Below, piece by piece: positions 1-6,926 of a stretch of DNA of 34,707 nt. Under the pieces are notes generated by a model, which was given only the letters and a program-made list of their open reading frames with translations, did no database searches and was not told where the DNA came from. How positions within the stretch are numbered: position 1 is the first letter of the stretch; each line of letters begins with the position of its first letter. Origin of the DNA: a virus; the IMG/VR virus record IMGVR_UViG_3300037847_004435, positions 322-35,028 of that record, one strand, 5' to 3'. The position numbers and the translations under genes were made by a program.

Positions 1-2
1 TC

Positions 3-563
3 ATCGAAGGAAAAATATCTGAACTTAAAGAGTGGTCTGAAAAAAGAGACGGTATAGAATTTGAGGATAACAAATTGTTTGCTAATCCTACTAAGATAAT
101 GCAAGGAGACGATATCAAGAAAGAGTATAAAACTCCTAATGAGTATAGAGAAGGAGAATTCAAGATATATTCTAGACAAGATAATCAAATTAATATCGTT
201 ATGAAATTAGGTGATGAGACAATAAACTGGTTAGTAAACATTCAAGATGAAGAAGAACTGTTTGATTTGTTTGGCAAAGCAGGTAAATATCCTGCTGAAG
301 TTGCTAGGTCTTTTGAAAGAGAAAAAATAATTGATTCCGGAGAAGTAGAGTTAGGGGTTCAAACACACGGCTATCACGAATATTTCCTAAAGGGGAACAA
401 GTTTGAAACTAAACTTCATATCCGAGTCATACCTGTTAAGGGTCAAAGAATGTGGTTGGCTTGGACTGGATTTAAGCAAGAACCAGCCGATAAAGATTCA
501 GATAAAGGTATATGGAATATATATGAAGATAAGTTCAAAGGAACCAGAATACCGTCTAAATAG
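3..563 (+). CDS. Edge-truncated protein upstream of the prohead protease (5' end outside window)
   Basis: The frame is open to the left edge, so the first codon lies outside; 186 residues are visible. A TTG at 75 is in frame but has no reason to be the start. The visible part is acidic and charged, with a predicted beta-rich C-terminal half (about residues 70-165) containing DSGEVELGV, YFLKGNKF and MWLAWTGF. The pattern of a D-G turn, then an fxlkGxkf strand, then a WL strand loosely recalls the LigD 3'-phosphoesterase-like domain that some phages carry next to XkdF-type proteases. I could not confirm catalytic histidines, so this is only a suggestion. Its place just before the protease and capsid genes, where a portal or head-morphogenesis gene is usual, points to a role in head assembly. 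Function otherwise unknown. Confidence 0.7.
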   Translation: MEGKISELKEWSEKRDGIEFEDNKLFANPTKIMQGDDIKKEYKTPNEYREGEFKIYSRQDNQINIVMKLGDETINWLVNIQDEEELFDLFGKAGKYPAEVARSFEREKIIDSGEVELGVQTHGYHEYFLKGNKFETKLHIRVIPVKGQRMWLAWTGFKQEPADKDSDKGIWNIYEDKFKGTRIPSK

Positions 564-570
564 TGTGTTC

Positions 571-579
571 TTTATATAG
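571..579 (+). promoter_or_regulatory. Candidate archaeal TATA box for the head/tail operon
   Basis: TTTATATAG lies in the 44-base gap between the first gene and the protease. It matches the archaeal TATA consensus (TTTAWATA). Transcription about 25 bases downstream would start near 600, just before the GAGGAGG ribosome site at 601-607. The upstream BRE position is not purine/A-rich as in strong promoters. It could instead be chance in AT-rich sequence. Confidence 0.35.
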
Positions 580-607
580 TGAGTAATATAACAAGGAGTT
601 GAGGAGG

Positions 608-1828
608 ATGATTTCTGCGGTAGTTAGAAACAATGCTACAGATTTCAGAATTCTAAAAAATCAAGAAGATTTGATGATTGGAGGATATGCAAGCATCGAA
701 ATTGTTGATAAGCAAAATGATTTAATCACACTCAAAGCACTGGAAGAAGCAGTAGAGAAATATATGGAGAATCCAAAATTTAGAAATGTAATGACAAATC
801 ATTCTAATGTTCAAGTAGGAGAAGTAGTAAAATCATATAGAGATTCAAACGGAAAACTATGGAAAACAGAAGTAGATGATGTAGGATTTTTTGTAGTAAT
901 TAAATTAAGAGACGATATAGAAAAAGCCAAAGAAATAGGAAGAGGCGTTAGAAAAGGTTCATTGAGGAGTTTTAGCATAGGAGGACAGGCAATACAGAAA
1001 GTAAAGAAAAGCCACCCCGAACTAGGACAATACAATGAAATAAGCAAACTAGAACTACATGAGGTTACAATCTGTGAAAAAGGAATAAACCCCGAAGCAA
1101 AGTTTGATATTCTTAAACAAGAAAAGGAAGTGAAAAATATGAGCAAAATTGAAAAAGCACTAGAAGAGTTAGATGCGCTAATGGCAGAAGTCAATACTCT
1201 TCGCAAAGAAGAAGACATGGAGAGTATGGATATGTCGGAAGATGAAAAGATGATGAACGAAAAAATGATGGACGAAAAGATGATGGACGAAAAAATGGCT
1301 GACGAAGATGAAAAGATGGCTGAAGAAAAGGGTATGTATAAAGACGATGAAGCAAAAGCAGTCGTTTCAACTCTTGACGGAGCAGGTGTCGAAATCGGTG
1401 AACCAGCAGATAGAGTCATCATTGAGGGAGGAAGGCCAAAACCTTCTGACCTACCAGTTGTAAAAGCATTTGACAATGAAGAACTACAAACTCTTGATTT
1501 GTCTAACGCTAACATCGAGAAAGCATATGAGGCTTTCCGACAAGAACAACTAGAAAAGTTGGCATACGACAACTTGCAGAAATCATTTGAGGCTCGATTT
1601 GCGGCTGAAGTAGCACATAAAGAAAATGTTCTAGCAAAGTCTGAATATGATGCACAAACTGAAATTGCTTCTCTAAAAGAAGAATTTACTGCACTAAGAA
1701 AGTCTCTAACTGCTGAAAAGGAAACAATTCTAAAAGCACAAGAAGAGGCAACAATAACACTCCCAACTATGGAAGAACTAGCCGATATGGACTGGAATGA
1801 TATCCACAAGATGGTAGGAGGCATTTAA
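608..1828 (+). CDS. Prohead maturation protease fused to scaffold (XkdF/S78-like)
   Basis: A 406-residue capsid maturation protease that cleaves scaffold and capsid precursors inside the prohead. Residues 1-175 form the protease: H65 in MTNHSN and the Ser region GSLRSFSIGG (S118-S123) are the expected catalytic His and Ser of the herpes/HK97-like fold, followed by ELHEVTICEKGINPEAKF, the usual end of these domains. Residues 178-406 are a charged, helical scaffold with a low-complexity repeat (about 205-240) and coiled coil (about 300-385). The ATG at 608 is preferred over TTG at 599, which would almost touch its AAGGAG. The capsid gene follows one base after the stop. The start region's SD is dense (AAGGAG, then GAGGAGG), so the exact start is uncertain by a few codons. 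Confidence 0.85.
   Translation: MISAVVRNNATDFRILKNQEDLMIGGYASIEIVDKQNDLITLKALEEAVEKYMENPKFRNVMTNHSNVQVGEVVKSYRDSNGKLWKTEVDDVGFFVVIKLRDDIEKAKEIGRGVRKGSLRSFSIGGQAIQKVKKSHPELGQYNEISKLELHEVTICEKGINPEAKFDILKQEKEVKNMSKIEKALEELDALMAEVNTLRKEEDMESMDMSEDEKMMNEKMMDEKMMDEKMADEDEKMAEEKGMYKDDEAKAVVSTLDGAGVEIGEPADRVIIEGGRPKPSDLPVVKAFDNEELQTLDLSNANIEKAYEAFRQEQLEKLAYDNLQKSFEARFAAEVAHKENVLAKSEYDAQTEIASLKEEFTALRKSLTAEKETILKAQEEATITLPTMEELADMDWNDIHKMVGGI
1139..1828 (+). CDS. Nested scaffold protein from an internal start (lambda Nu3-like arrangement)
   Basis: An in-frame ATG at 1139 (codon 178 of the protease gene) sits exactly where the protease domain ends and the helical scaffold begins (MSKIEKALEELDALM). 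It is preceded by GGAAGTGA at 1126-1133, one mismatch from the strong local ribosome site GGAGGTGA, with a 5-base spacer. This would give a separate 229-residue scaffold without the protease, as in lambda C/Nu3. The signal is seen in the sequence; that it is used is inferred from that precedent. Confidence 0.55.
   Translation: MSKIEKALEELDALMAEVNTLRKEEDMESMDMSEDEKMMNEKMMDEKMMDEKMADEDEKMAEEKGMYKDDEAKAVVSTLDGAGVEIGEPADRVIIEGGRPKPSDLPVVKAFDNEELQTLDLSNANIEKAYEAFRQEQLEKLAYDNLQKSFEARFAAEVAHKENVLAKSEYDAQTEIASLKEEFTALRKSLTAEKETILKAQEEATITLPTMEELADMDWNDIHKMVGGI
1226..1330 (+). repeat. Degenerate 15-base tandem repeat in the scaffold region
   Basis: Imperfect copies of GATGAAAAGATGATG-like units encode EKMMDEKMM-type repeats, an acidic/Met-rich helical stretch joining the protease part to the coiled-coil scaffold part. 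Such repeats are prone to copy-number change. Confidence 0.7.
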
Positions 1829-1829
1829 G

Positions 1830-3224
1830 ATGAGTTACATTAATACAATCGCAGATTTAGAAGCAAGAACATATGGACTAACCGGAGCAACTGGCTTTAA
1901 CAACCAATTGTTGAAGCAAGCGGGAACTGTTGCAGGTATTCATGTTGGTCATGATACCAATGCGGCAAATGTCGCTGGTGGCGTTGGTATTACTGATGTC
2001 GGTGGTCTTTACAACAAGATTTACGGACAAAAAGTTTGGTCAATGCTAAACAGGGAATGTAATGCTCTTTCAGTTATTTCAAAGAGGCCATATACATCTA
2101 GTGGATGGAGAATAATGACAGAAAGACCTGCTGGTGGAAGTGGAAACTCCCTAGCAGTAGCGGCAAACAGTGACGATGGCGTTTCAGCCCCAACTGCTAC
2201 AAATATTGGTTCAACAACTCCAAGAGCAGATACTATTGGTGGTGTTCCAGAAAATGCACGATTAGATAATGCAAGTGATGGACTAGCGGCTATTGCCCCA
2301 ACCTACACTACACTATTTACAAGTCCTAAAACAATTGCACATCAATTTGACTTTAGCGAATTGGCTATGGAAATGGCGGCAATTGACGATGGAATTGGTG
2401 ACATTAGAGCGCAAATGAGAGAAGATATGGGTAAGCACCATGCTGAAACTCAAAACAAAATGCTAGTTATGCCACTTGAATTCTACCTTGGTTCCGGAAG
2501 CAGCGAATCTCTTGATTTGCTAGACAGAAACTATACCTCTCTATTGAAGGTTGTATCTTCTGCGGCTGAAATCACACAAATGGATTCAGATGACTTCTAC
2601 TCTCTAAAGTATGATAACAATTCTGGAACAGATGATGCTGACAATGAACCAATGAAGAGACTTTACGGAACTGTTCGTGGTGCATCCGGTTCAGGATTCC
2701 TAGATGCTCAAGTAGATGATAACGATGATTATTCCGCTACTGGTGGTCGTCAATTAACTTTGACTGTAATTAACAATACTCTAAGACTACTTCGTGAAGC
2801 AGGTGGTTCACCAAAGGTTATTCTAACTGGATATGATACCATTCAAACTCTTGCTGATTTGTTACAAGCACAAGAGAGATTCATGGATAGAAAAGAGATT
2901 GTTCCAACTGTAAACGGTGTTAGGGGAACAAAGGGTGCTGAAGTAGGATTTAGAGTTTCTACATACTACGATATCCCATTGATTCCTGTAGCGGCTATGT
3001 CTAAAACATCTGCAACTGCTAATCCAATTAGTGATATGTTGTTCCTAGATACTGACCACATTTGGCTATCTGTTATGAAACCAACTCAATACTTCGAGGA
3101 TGGTATTGCTAGTGGAAACCCATTCGGTGTCGGAACTCTAGGTAACAAGGCTCTTTACCGAACAATTGCAGAAGTTGGTTGTTCATACTTTAAGGGTCAA
3201 GGCAAGATTACCAACCTATTGTGA
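1830..3224 (+). CDS. Major capsid protein, HK97-like fold
   Basis: The shell-forming protein, 464 residues. Identity rests on position immediately after the protease/scaffold gene, on size, and on the sequence plan: a flexible N-terminal arm (about 1-60), then an alternating alpha/beta core with LYNKIYGQKVWSML near 60-75 and a spine-helix-like region AETQNKMLVMPLEF (about 208-222). The C-terminal half holds conserved-looking strands (LLFLDTDHIWLSVMKPTQYFE, about 400-420, ending with the gene's HK97 P-domain-like strand). GGAGG lies 8 bases before the ATG. Expression is probably high: it uses C-ending codons such as AAC, TTC and TAC more than neighbouring genes. A direct family match was not computed. 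Confidence 0.8.
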   Translation: MSYINTIADLEARTYGLTGATGFNNQLLKQAGTVAGIHVGHDTNAANVAGGVGITDVGGLYNKIYGQKVWSMLNRECNALSVISKRPYTSSGWRIMTERPAGGSGNSLAVAANSDDGVSAPTATNIGSTTPRADTIGGVPENARLDNASDGLAAIAPTYTTLFTSPKTIAHQFDFSELAMEMAAIDDGIGDIRAQMREDMGKHHAETQNKMLVMPLEFYLGSGSSESLDLLDRNYTSLLKVVSSAAEITQMDSDDFYSLKYDNNSGTDDADNEPMKRLYGTVRGASGSGFLDAQVDDNDDYSATGGRQLTLTVINNTLRLLREAGGSPKVILTGYDTIQTLADLLQAQERFMDRKEIVPTVNGVRGTKGAEVGFRVSTYYDIPLIPVAAMSKTSATANPISDMLFLDTDHIWLSVMKPTQYFEDGIASGNPFGVGTLGNKALYRTIAEVGCSYFKGQGKITNLL

Positions 3225-3234
3225 GGTGTTTTAA

Positions 3235-3582
3235 TTGGCACACACAGTAACATTGTTAGCCGACCATAAAGGCTACACTAACCCTAGAGTTGTTGGTGAT
3301 GAATATGTGGTTGATGCTTCTCTTTTGGTAACTACTGCTACTAGTGGAGGAGAAGTTGTAACTGCGGCATCATTGGGATTATCAAGTATTTCTTGTGTAA
3401 CCATAACAGGAAATTCTATCCCGGCTACTCATCAAGTAGATGTAGAAATTTCAGCCGCAGGTGCTTATGAAAGCAGTTCTAGTTTTGCTTTATTGTTTAC
3501 AGCAAATGACGGAACAAACGCTGCCGCAAACGGAAACATCACAGATACTACTGTTAGGGTTAGAGTTTGGGGAAACCTTTGA
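3235..3582 (+). CDS. Small beta-rich protein after capsid, possible decoration protein
   Basis: 115 residues starting at a TTG placed by GAGGTG-ttttaa-TTG, where the capsid stop is fused to the ribosome site. The protein is Ala/Thr/Ser/Val-rich with alternating strands, no charge clusters, no Cys pairs and no membrane segment, ending VRVRVWGNL. Size, composition and place directly after the major capsid gene are typical of capsid decoration or head-stabilising proteins. The function is inferred from context only. Confidence 0.7.
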   Translation: MAHTVTLLADHKGYTNPRVVGDEYVVDASLLVTTATSGGEVVTAASLGLSSISCVTITGNSIPATHQVDVEISAAGAYESSSSFALLFTANDGTNAAANGNITDTTVRVRVWGNL

Positions 3583-3592
3583 GGTGACTTAA

Positions 3593-3937
3593 TTGGTAAC
3601 AGTTATAGTTGCTGAAGGTTGTTCTAGGTTCAATGCAACAGATACACCTGCGGGAAGAATCACAAAGAAGAAATCCGCTAGTGTTTCTGTTCGTTGGGCT
3701 TTAGGAAGACTAAACTCTAGAGATTTGGTATTTACCTTTGAAGAAAAAGATAGGGAAGCGTTGCTATCTTTGTCTCCTAAGCAATTGGTATTAGCGGCTA
3801 AAACAACAGGAGAAGATGTCTCTACTCACAAAGAGTTAGAGGCACTTCTTCTGCCCGTTAAAAAGAAACCTAGAATCTCTAAGCCGAAACCTAAGACTAC
3901 AAAAACAAAGACCGAAACTCCTCAAAAAGAGGAATAA
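3593..3937 (+). CDS. Unknown small protein with lysine-rich tail
   Basis: 114 residues; TTG start set by the TGAGGTGA-cttaa-TTG junction. Residues 1-85 look like a compact domain; residues 88-114 are a Lys/Pro/Thr tail (KKKPRISKPKPKTTKTKT) likely disordered and nucleic-acid or membrane-surface binding. It lies among capsid-accessory genes, so a head-associated role is plausible, but no family is recognised. Confidence 0.65.
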   Translation: MVTVIVAEGCSRFNATDTPAGRITKKKSASVSVRWALGRLNSRDLVFTFEEKDREALLSLSPKQLVLAAKTTGEDVSTHKELEALLLPVKKKPRISKPKPKTTKTKTETPQKEE

Positions 3938-3983
3938 GGTTAAGAAGTAGTTGTAAGGTTGAAAGTTTGACGGAGGACTACCT

Positions 3984-4277
3984 ATGGCTAGTTGTAGAAG
4001 TAGTGGGGTTTTGACTGCAAGCGCAGTCGTTAGTGCTGAAAGATGCAAATTAGTTTCTATTCATGCACAACTAACAGGAACAAACCCTACATTGGTTAGA
4101 GTTTTTGATAATTCTTCTGCCGCAAGTGGTAAAGAATTAGCAAGAATAAATCTAGTTACTTCAAAAACAGATACCATAGAGTTTGACATGCATGGCGTTA
4201 TTGCTAGTAACGGTCTATATCTTGACATAGCAACTGGAACTGGTGTTGGTGCGGCTGTCTCCGTTGAATTTGCTTGA
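3984..4277 (+). CDS. Small beta-sandwich-like head protein
   Basis: 97 residues from ATG with GGAGG six bases upstream. It is a short beta-rich protein (VLTASAVVSAERCKLVSIHA, TLVRVFDNSSAASGKELARI, GLYLDIATGTGVGAAVSVEFA). This layout is common in viral accessory proteins that sit on particles. No family assigned; a capsid or head-fibre role follows only from its neighbours. A 46-base gap before it is the largest space in the head cluster. Confidence 0.7.
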   Translation: MASCRSSGVLTASAVVSAERCKLVSIHAQLTGTNPTLVRVFDNSSAASGKELARINLVTSKTDTIEFDMHGVIASNGLYLDIATGTGVGAAVSVEFA

Positions 4278-4283
4278 GGTTTT

Positions 4284-4670
4284 ATGATGGCAGTTTTGAA
4301 CCAAGATACTAGATTAGTGATGACTATACTCTTTGTTGGCGCATTGAGTGGAGCGAATGTATTTGCTTATGCAACATTTGGAACAGGTTTTCCATATGGG
4401 CCAATAGCGCATTCTGTTCTATTTGGATTAGGAACAATTGGAGCGATTATGGTTATGAAGGCTCTATTTGATTTAGCACTTAATGATAAAATAGAAATGT
4501 GGCTACTTGATAGAAAGATAGCGGCATTTTGGGAAAGAAAGGCTAGAGACGAACAACAGCGTCAAAAGATGCGTGAGAGTGCTAGGCAATACAATACTAG
4601 TTTCTATACCCCGCCAACACAAGAAGATGAAAATACAGTTGGTAATGAGTTTTTAGCGGCCCTACAATAA
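4284..4670 (+). CDS. Two-segment membrane protein
   Basis: 128 residues with two clear hydrophobic segments (about 11-32 and 40-65) followed by a charged helical C-terminal region (WERKARDEQQRQKMRESARQ) that should face one side of the membrane. It starts with ATGATG after TGAGGT. It is the first gene of an unusual block that also contains a second membrane protein and a GTPase. Membrane proteins inside a head-gene cluster are unusual; roles could include virion membrane contact during DNA entry or assembly. No family recognised. Confidence 0.75.
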   Translation: MMAVLNQDTRLVMTILFVGALSGANVFAYATFGTGFPYGPIAHSVLFGLGTIGAIMVMKALFDLALNDKIEMWLLDRKIAAFWERKARDEQQRQKMRESARQYNTSFYTPPTQEDENTVGNEFLAALQ

Positions 4671-4682
4671 GGGGTTGGTTAA

Positions 4683-4901
4683 TTGGTTGTTAGCGATTTG
4701 CTAGGGTTTTCTGATTCTGATTATGCTTATAATCAGTCTAGAGCGCATTCTGCTGATATTTTCTTTTTGAAAATGAGAGCATGGTTTTGGGGAGGGTGTT
4801 CTACTCTTGCTATGTTTCTAATTGGAAATATTATGGGTGTTTTTGATATTAATATAATGGGATGGATTATAGATAGATTAAGTGATTTATGGGGTCATTG
4901 A
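4683..4901 (+). CDS. Small single-pass membrane protein
   Basis: 72 residues from a TTG after GGGGTTGGTTAA. The N-terminal half is soluble (SDSDYAYNQSRAHSADI); a hydrophobic stretch (about 34-60, FWGGCSTLAMFLIGNIMGVF) forms one membrane segment, ending in an amphipathic WIIDRLSDLWGH. Its stop codon is one base from the ATG of the GTPase gene, so the two are probably translationally coupled and may act together. Confidence 0.7.
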   Translation: MVVSDLLGFSDSDYAYNQSRAHSADIFFLKMRAWFWGGCSTLAMFLIGNIMGVFDINIMGWIIDRLSDLWGH

Positions 4902-4902
4902 T

Positions 4903-5571
4903 ATGTCATTGATGACTGGCTTTGCCATATTAGTGGGCGAAGCAATTATTGGTTTTTGGAAGAAAGTTCACGCAATTAACTTTGGAGTGTATGGGGCTAC
5001 CATGGTTGGTAAAACAACTTTAAGTCATCAATTAAGAACAAGAGGAGAAGTCCCTCAAATTAATGAAAGAACTGTTGGTTTACATAGAGCGTCAAGAAAG
5101 AATGTAAAAATAGACGGTGATTCCCACACAATAAAAAGTGCTGATATTGGAGGAGAGGCAGTTTATTGGAAAGAATGGGTAAAAGATATGCAAGGTCGTA
5201 GAGTTAAATATGTTATTTTTATGATTGACCATAGGCATTTAGACAATGAAGCAAATCTAGACCATCAAGTGGCTTGGAAGTTTTTAGTAGATACAATTGT
5301 ATCTAGCAGATGGCCTACTGGTAGAAAGAAAAAGGATTCGGACTACCCCATGGCAGTCGCAATATGGGCTAATAAATATGATATATGGGGAGAAAAATAC
5401 CCATTAGAAAAAGAACAGCCCATTGACAAACATAAAATATTTGAACCTTTTAAGTATGGTATGAGACAACTGAATGATAAAGGCATTCCTTGTTTCAAGT
5501 ATATTGTATCAGCAAAGTCAGACCCCGAAATGGTATATAGAGGCGTAATGACGATGATAAAAGATTATTGA
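4903..5571 (+). CDS. Arf/Ras-like small GTPase with hydrophobic N-terminal helix
   Basis: 222 residues. All G motifs are visible: P-loop GATMVGKT (31-38), switch-I Thr in ERTVG (T57, like the Arf PTIG), DIGGE (81-85, the DxGG of Arf-type switch II), the VIFMID strand (104-109), NKYD (157-160) and SAK (203-205). The usual catalytic Gln after DxGG is Glu here (E85). Residues 3-19 are a hydrophobic helix that could anchor it in a membrane, as the N-terminal helix does in Arf proteins. ATG 4903 is chosen over GTG 4882, which would overlap the previous gene. It is flanked by two membrane-protein genes and a zinc-finger gene, all between capsid and connector genes. GTP binding is well supported; its biological role is unknown. 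Confidence 0.85.
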   Translation: MSLMTGFAILVGEAIIGFWKKVHAINFGVYGATMVGKTTLSHQLRTRGEVPQINERTVGLHRASRKNVKIDGDSHTIKSADIGGEAVYWKEWVKDMQGRRVKYVIFMIDHRHLDNEANLDHQVAWKFLVDTIVSSRWPTGRKKKDSDYPMAVAIWANKYDIWGEKYPLEKEQPIDKHKIFEPFKYGMRQLNDKGIPCFKYIVSAKSDPEMVYRGVMTMIKDY

Positions 5572-5580
5572 GGTAAAAGT

Positions 5581-6261
5581 ATGTATCAGCAACCAAATAT
5601 GATAGGCCAAAATAATATGCAACCGCAAGGTATTGCATATGGAATGACACCGCTACAACACGCAAGAGCGAGTGGTATAGTTCAAGAATACAAGTTTATT
5701 GCACATAAACCAAAAAAACAACAACAAGAATTAATTAAAGTTCTAAAAGCAGAACCTAAAAAGTTTTTATTTCTAAAATATGGAAAAAAATTCAATCTAA
5801 AAGATAGGTGTGTCGTTTGTGGAATGCATCATGTTTGGGAACAAGGAGACTACATGAGGCCACCTATTCCTTTAGATGGCGTTGTTAAGGGTAGGCCGTT
5901 AATGGGAACCTATTGTCCTAAACATGCGGCTCATTTTATGCAATTAGAAATGCTACAACAACAAATACTTGCAGATAAACATGGTTTAGAATTTAAGAAG
6001 TTTATTCCTAAAACACCTAAGTTGCTAAAAAGCGGCCCAATAAAGAATTTAACCAAAGAAGATATTGCTTCCTTAACTGCCGCAGGTTATTTTATTAAGC
6101 CACCCACATTAGGCGATAATAGGTCTGCCACTAATGAAGCAATTGAAATCGTTGGAGAAATAAATATACTAACAGATAGATTAAATTATTTAATGATAAA
6201 TCAAGGAGTTAAAGCCCCTAAGACAGAAAAGAAAACTAAAGAGGAAGTAAAGGAGGAATGA
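5581..6261 (+). CDS. Zinc-finger protein of the GTPase block
   Basis: 226 residues; ATG after TGAGGT. A Gln/Asn-rich N-terminus (1-30) is followed by a basic region (KPKKQQQELIKVLK) and a CVVCGMHH (about 79-86) ... YCPKH (about 112-116) pair, a likely zinc site of C-x2-C / C-x2-H type. The rest is helical with a Lys/Glu-rich tail. It overlaps the next gene's earliest ATG by four bases. Context suggests a partner of the GTPase or a structural linker; no family is recognised. Confidence 0.7.
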   Translation: MYQQPNMIGQNNMQPQGIAYGMTPLQHARASGIVQEYKFIAHKPKKQQQELIKVLKAEPKKFLFLKYGKKFNLKDRCVVCGMHHVWEQGDYMRPPIPLDGVVKGRPLMGTYCPKHAAHFMQLEMLQQQILADKHGLEFKKFIPKTPKLLKSGPIKNLTKEDIASLTAAGYFIKPPTLGDNRSATNEAIEIVGEINILTDRLNYLMINQGVKAPKTEKKTKEEVKEE

Positions 6262-6263
6262 GT

Positions 6264-6914
6264 ATGGGTATATTTGGAACAAGTAATGGAACAGTATTAG
6301 GGGCGGTTCAACAACAAGGCGACCAAAATTTCAAGAATGTAAATAACCTACTTTCACTACAGGAAAATCATGTTGAAGAATTTTTTCAATACCATGGTGA
6401 ACAATTTTTAACTGCTTTAGAACAATTGATGGAGGATGTCATTGAAAGAGTAGTTTCACAAATGTTAGGCAAACTTTCTTTTTCAACATCCGGAGGAAAC
6501 ATTACAATTAATCCCGATGCTATGAGAGAGTTTGAGAGAATAACACAAGAGAATATTGACTTAGATATTCAAAAGATTCTAGGTGCGGCTATCAATACAG
6601 AAGTAGTAATGCAAAGAAAAATGGCTAAACAACAATATCTAGAATCTCAAGGATTTAGCGGAGGAGGTATGCAACAGCCTTCTGCGGCTCAAGCCTTTGC
6701 TAATGTAACAGGTAATACTCAACAATTTAATCAAATGAATAATGCTATGAATAACGGAAGCGGATATCCTGTTCCTCCTAGTGGAACAGACGGATATGGT
6801 AGGCCATATTGGATAGATGCTCAAGGGCAAATGAGTTACGAACCACCACAAAGCGGATTAGGACTAGGTAGTGCTATACAAAAGGGTGCGGCTTGGGCTA
6901 AATGGCTAATGTGA
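6264..6914 (+). CDS. Unknown Q/N-rich structural-type protein
   Basis: 216 residues. ATG 6264 is preferred because AAGGAGG lies seven bases upstream; ATG 6258 would be too close. Residues 1-120 are helical (LLSLQENHVEEFFQYHGEQF, LEQLMEDVIERVVSQML); residues 125-200 are low-complexity Gln/Asn/Gly/Pro; the end is amphipathic (GSAIQKGAAWAKWLM). No catalytic motifs. Probably a virion or assembly protein of the same block as the GTPase. Confidence 0.65.
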   Translation: MGIFGTSNGTVLGAVQQQGDQNFKNVNNLLSLQENHVEEFFQYHGEQFLTALEQLMEDVIERVVSQMLGKLSFSTSGGNITINPDAMREFERITQENIDLDIQKILGAAINTEVVMQRKMAKQQYLESQGFSGGGMQQPSAAQAFANVTGNTQQFNQMNNAMNNGSGYPVPPSGTDGYGRPYWIDAQGQMSYEPPQSGLGLGSAIQKGAAWAKWLM

Positions 6915-6926
6915 GTGTGATTTAAT

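Noticed and set aside
811-1824. Long minus-strand frame (337 codons) opposite the protease gene
   Set aside because: Ser/Phe-rich antisense shadow of a strongly supported gene; no ribosome site or family pattern, and it arises from codon bias of the sense strand.
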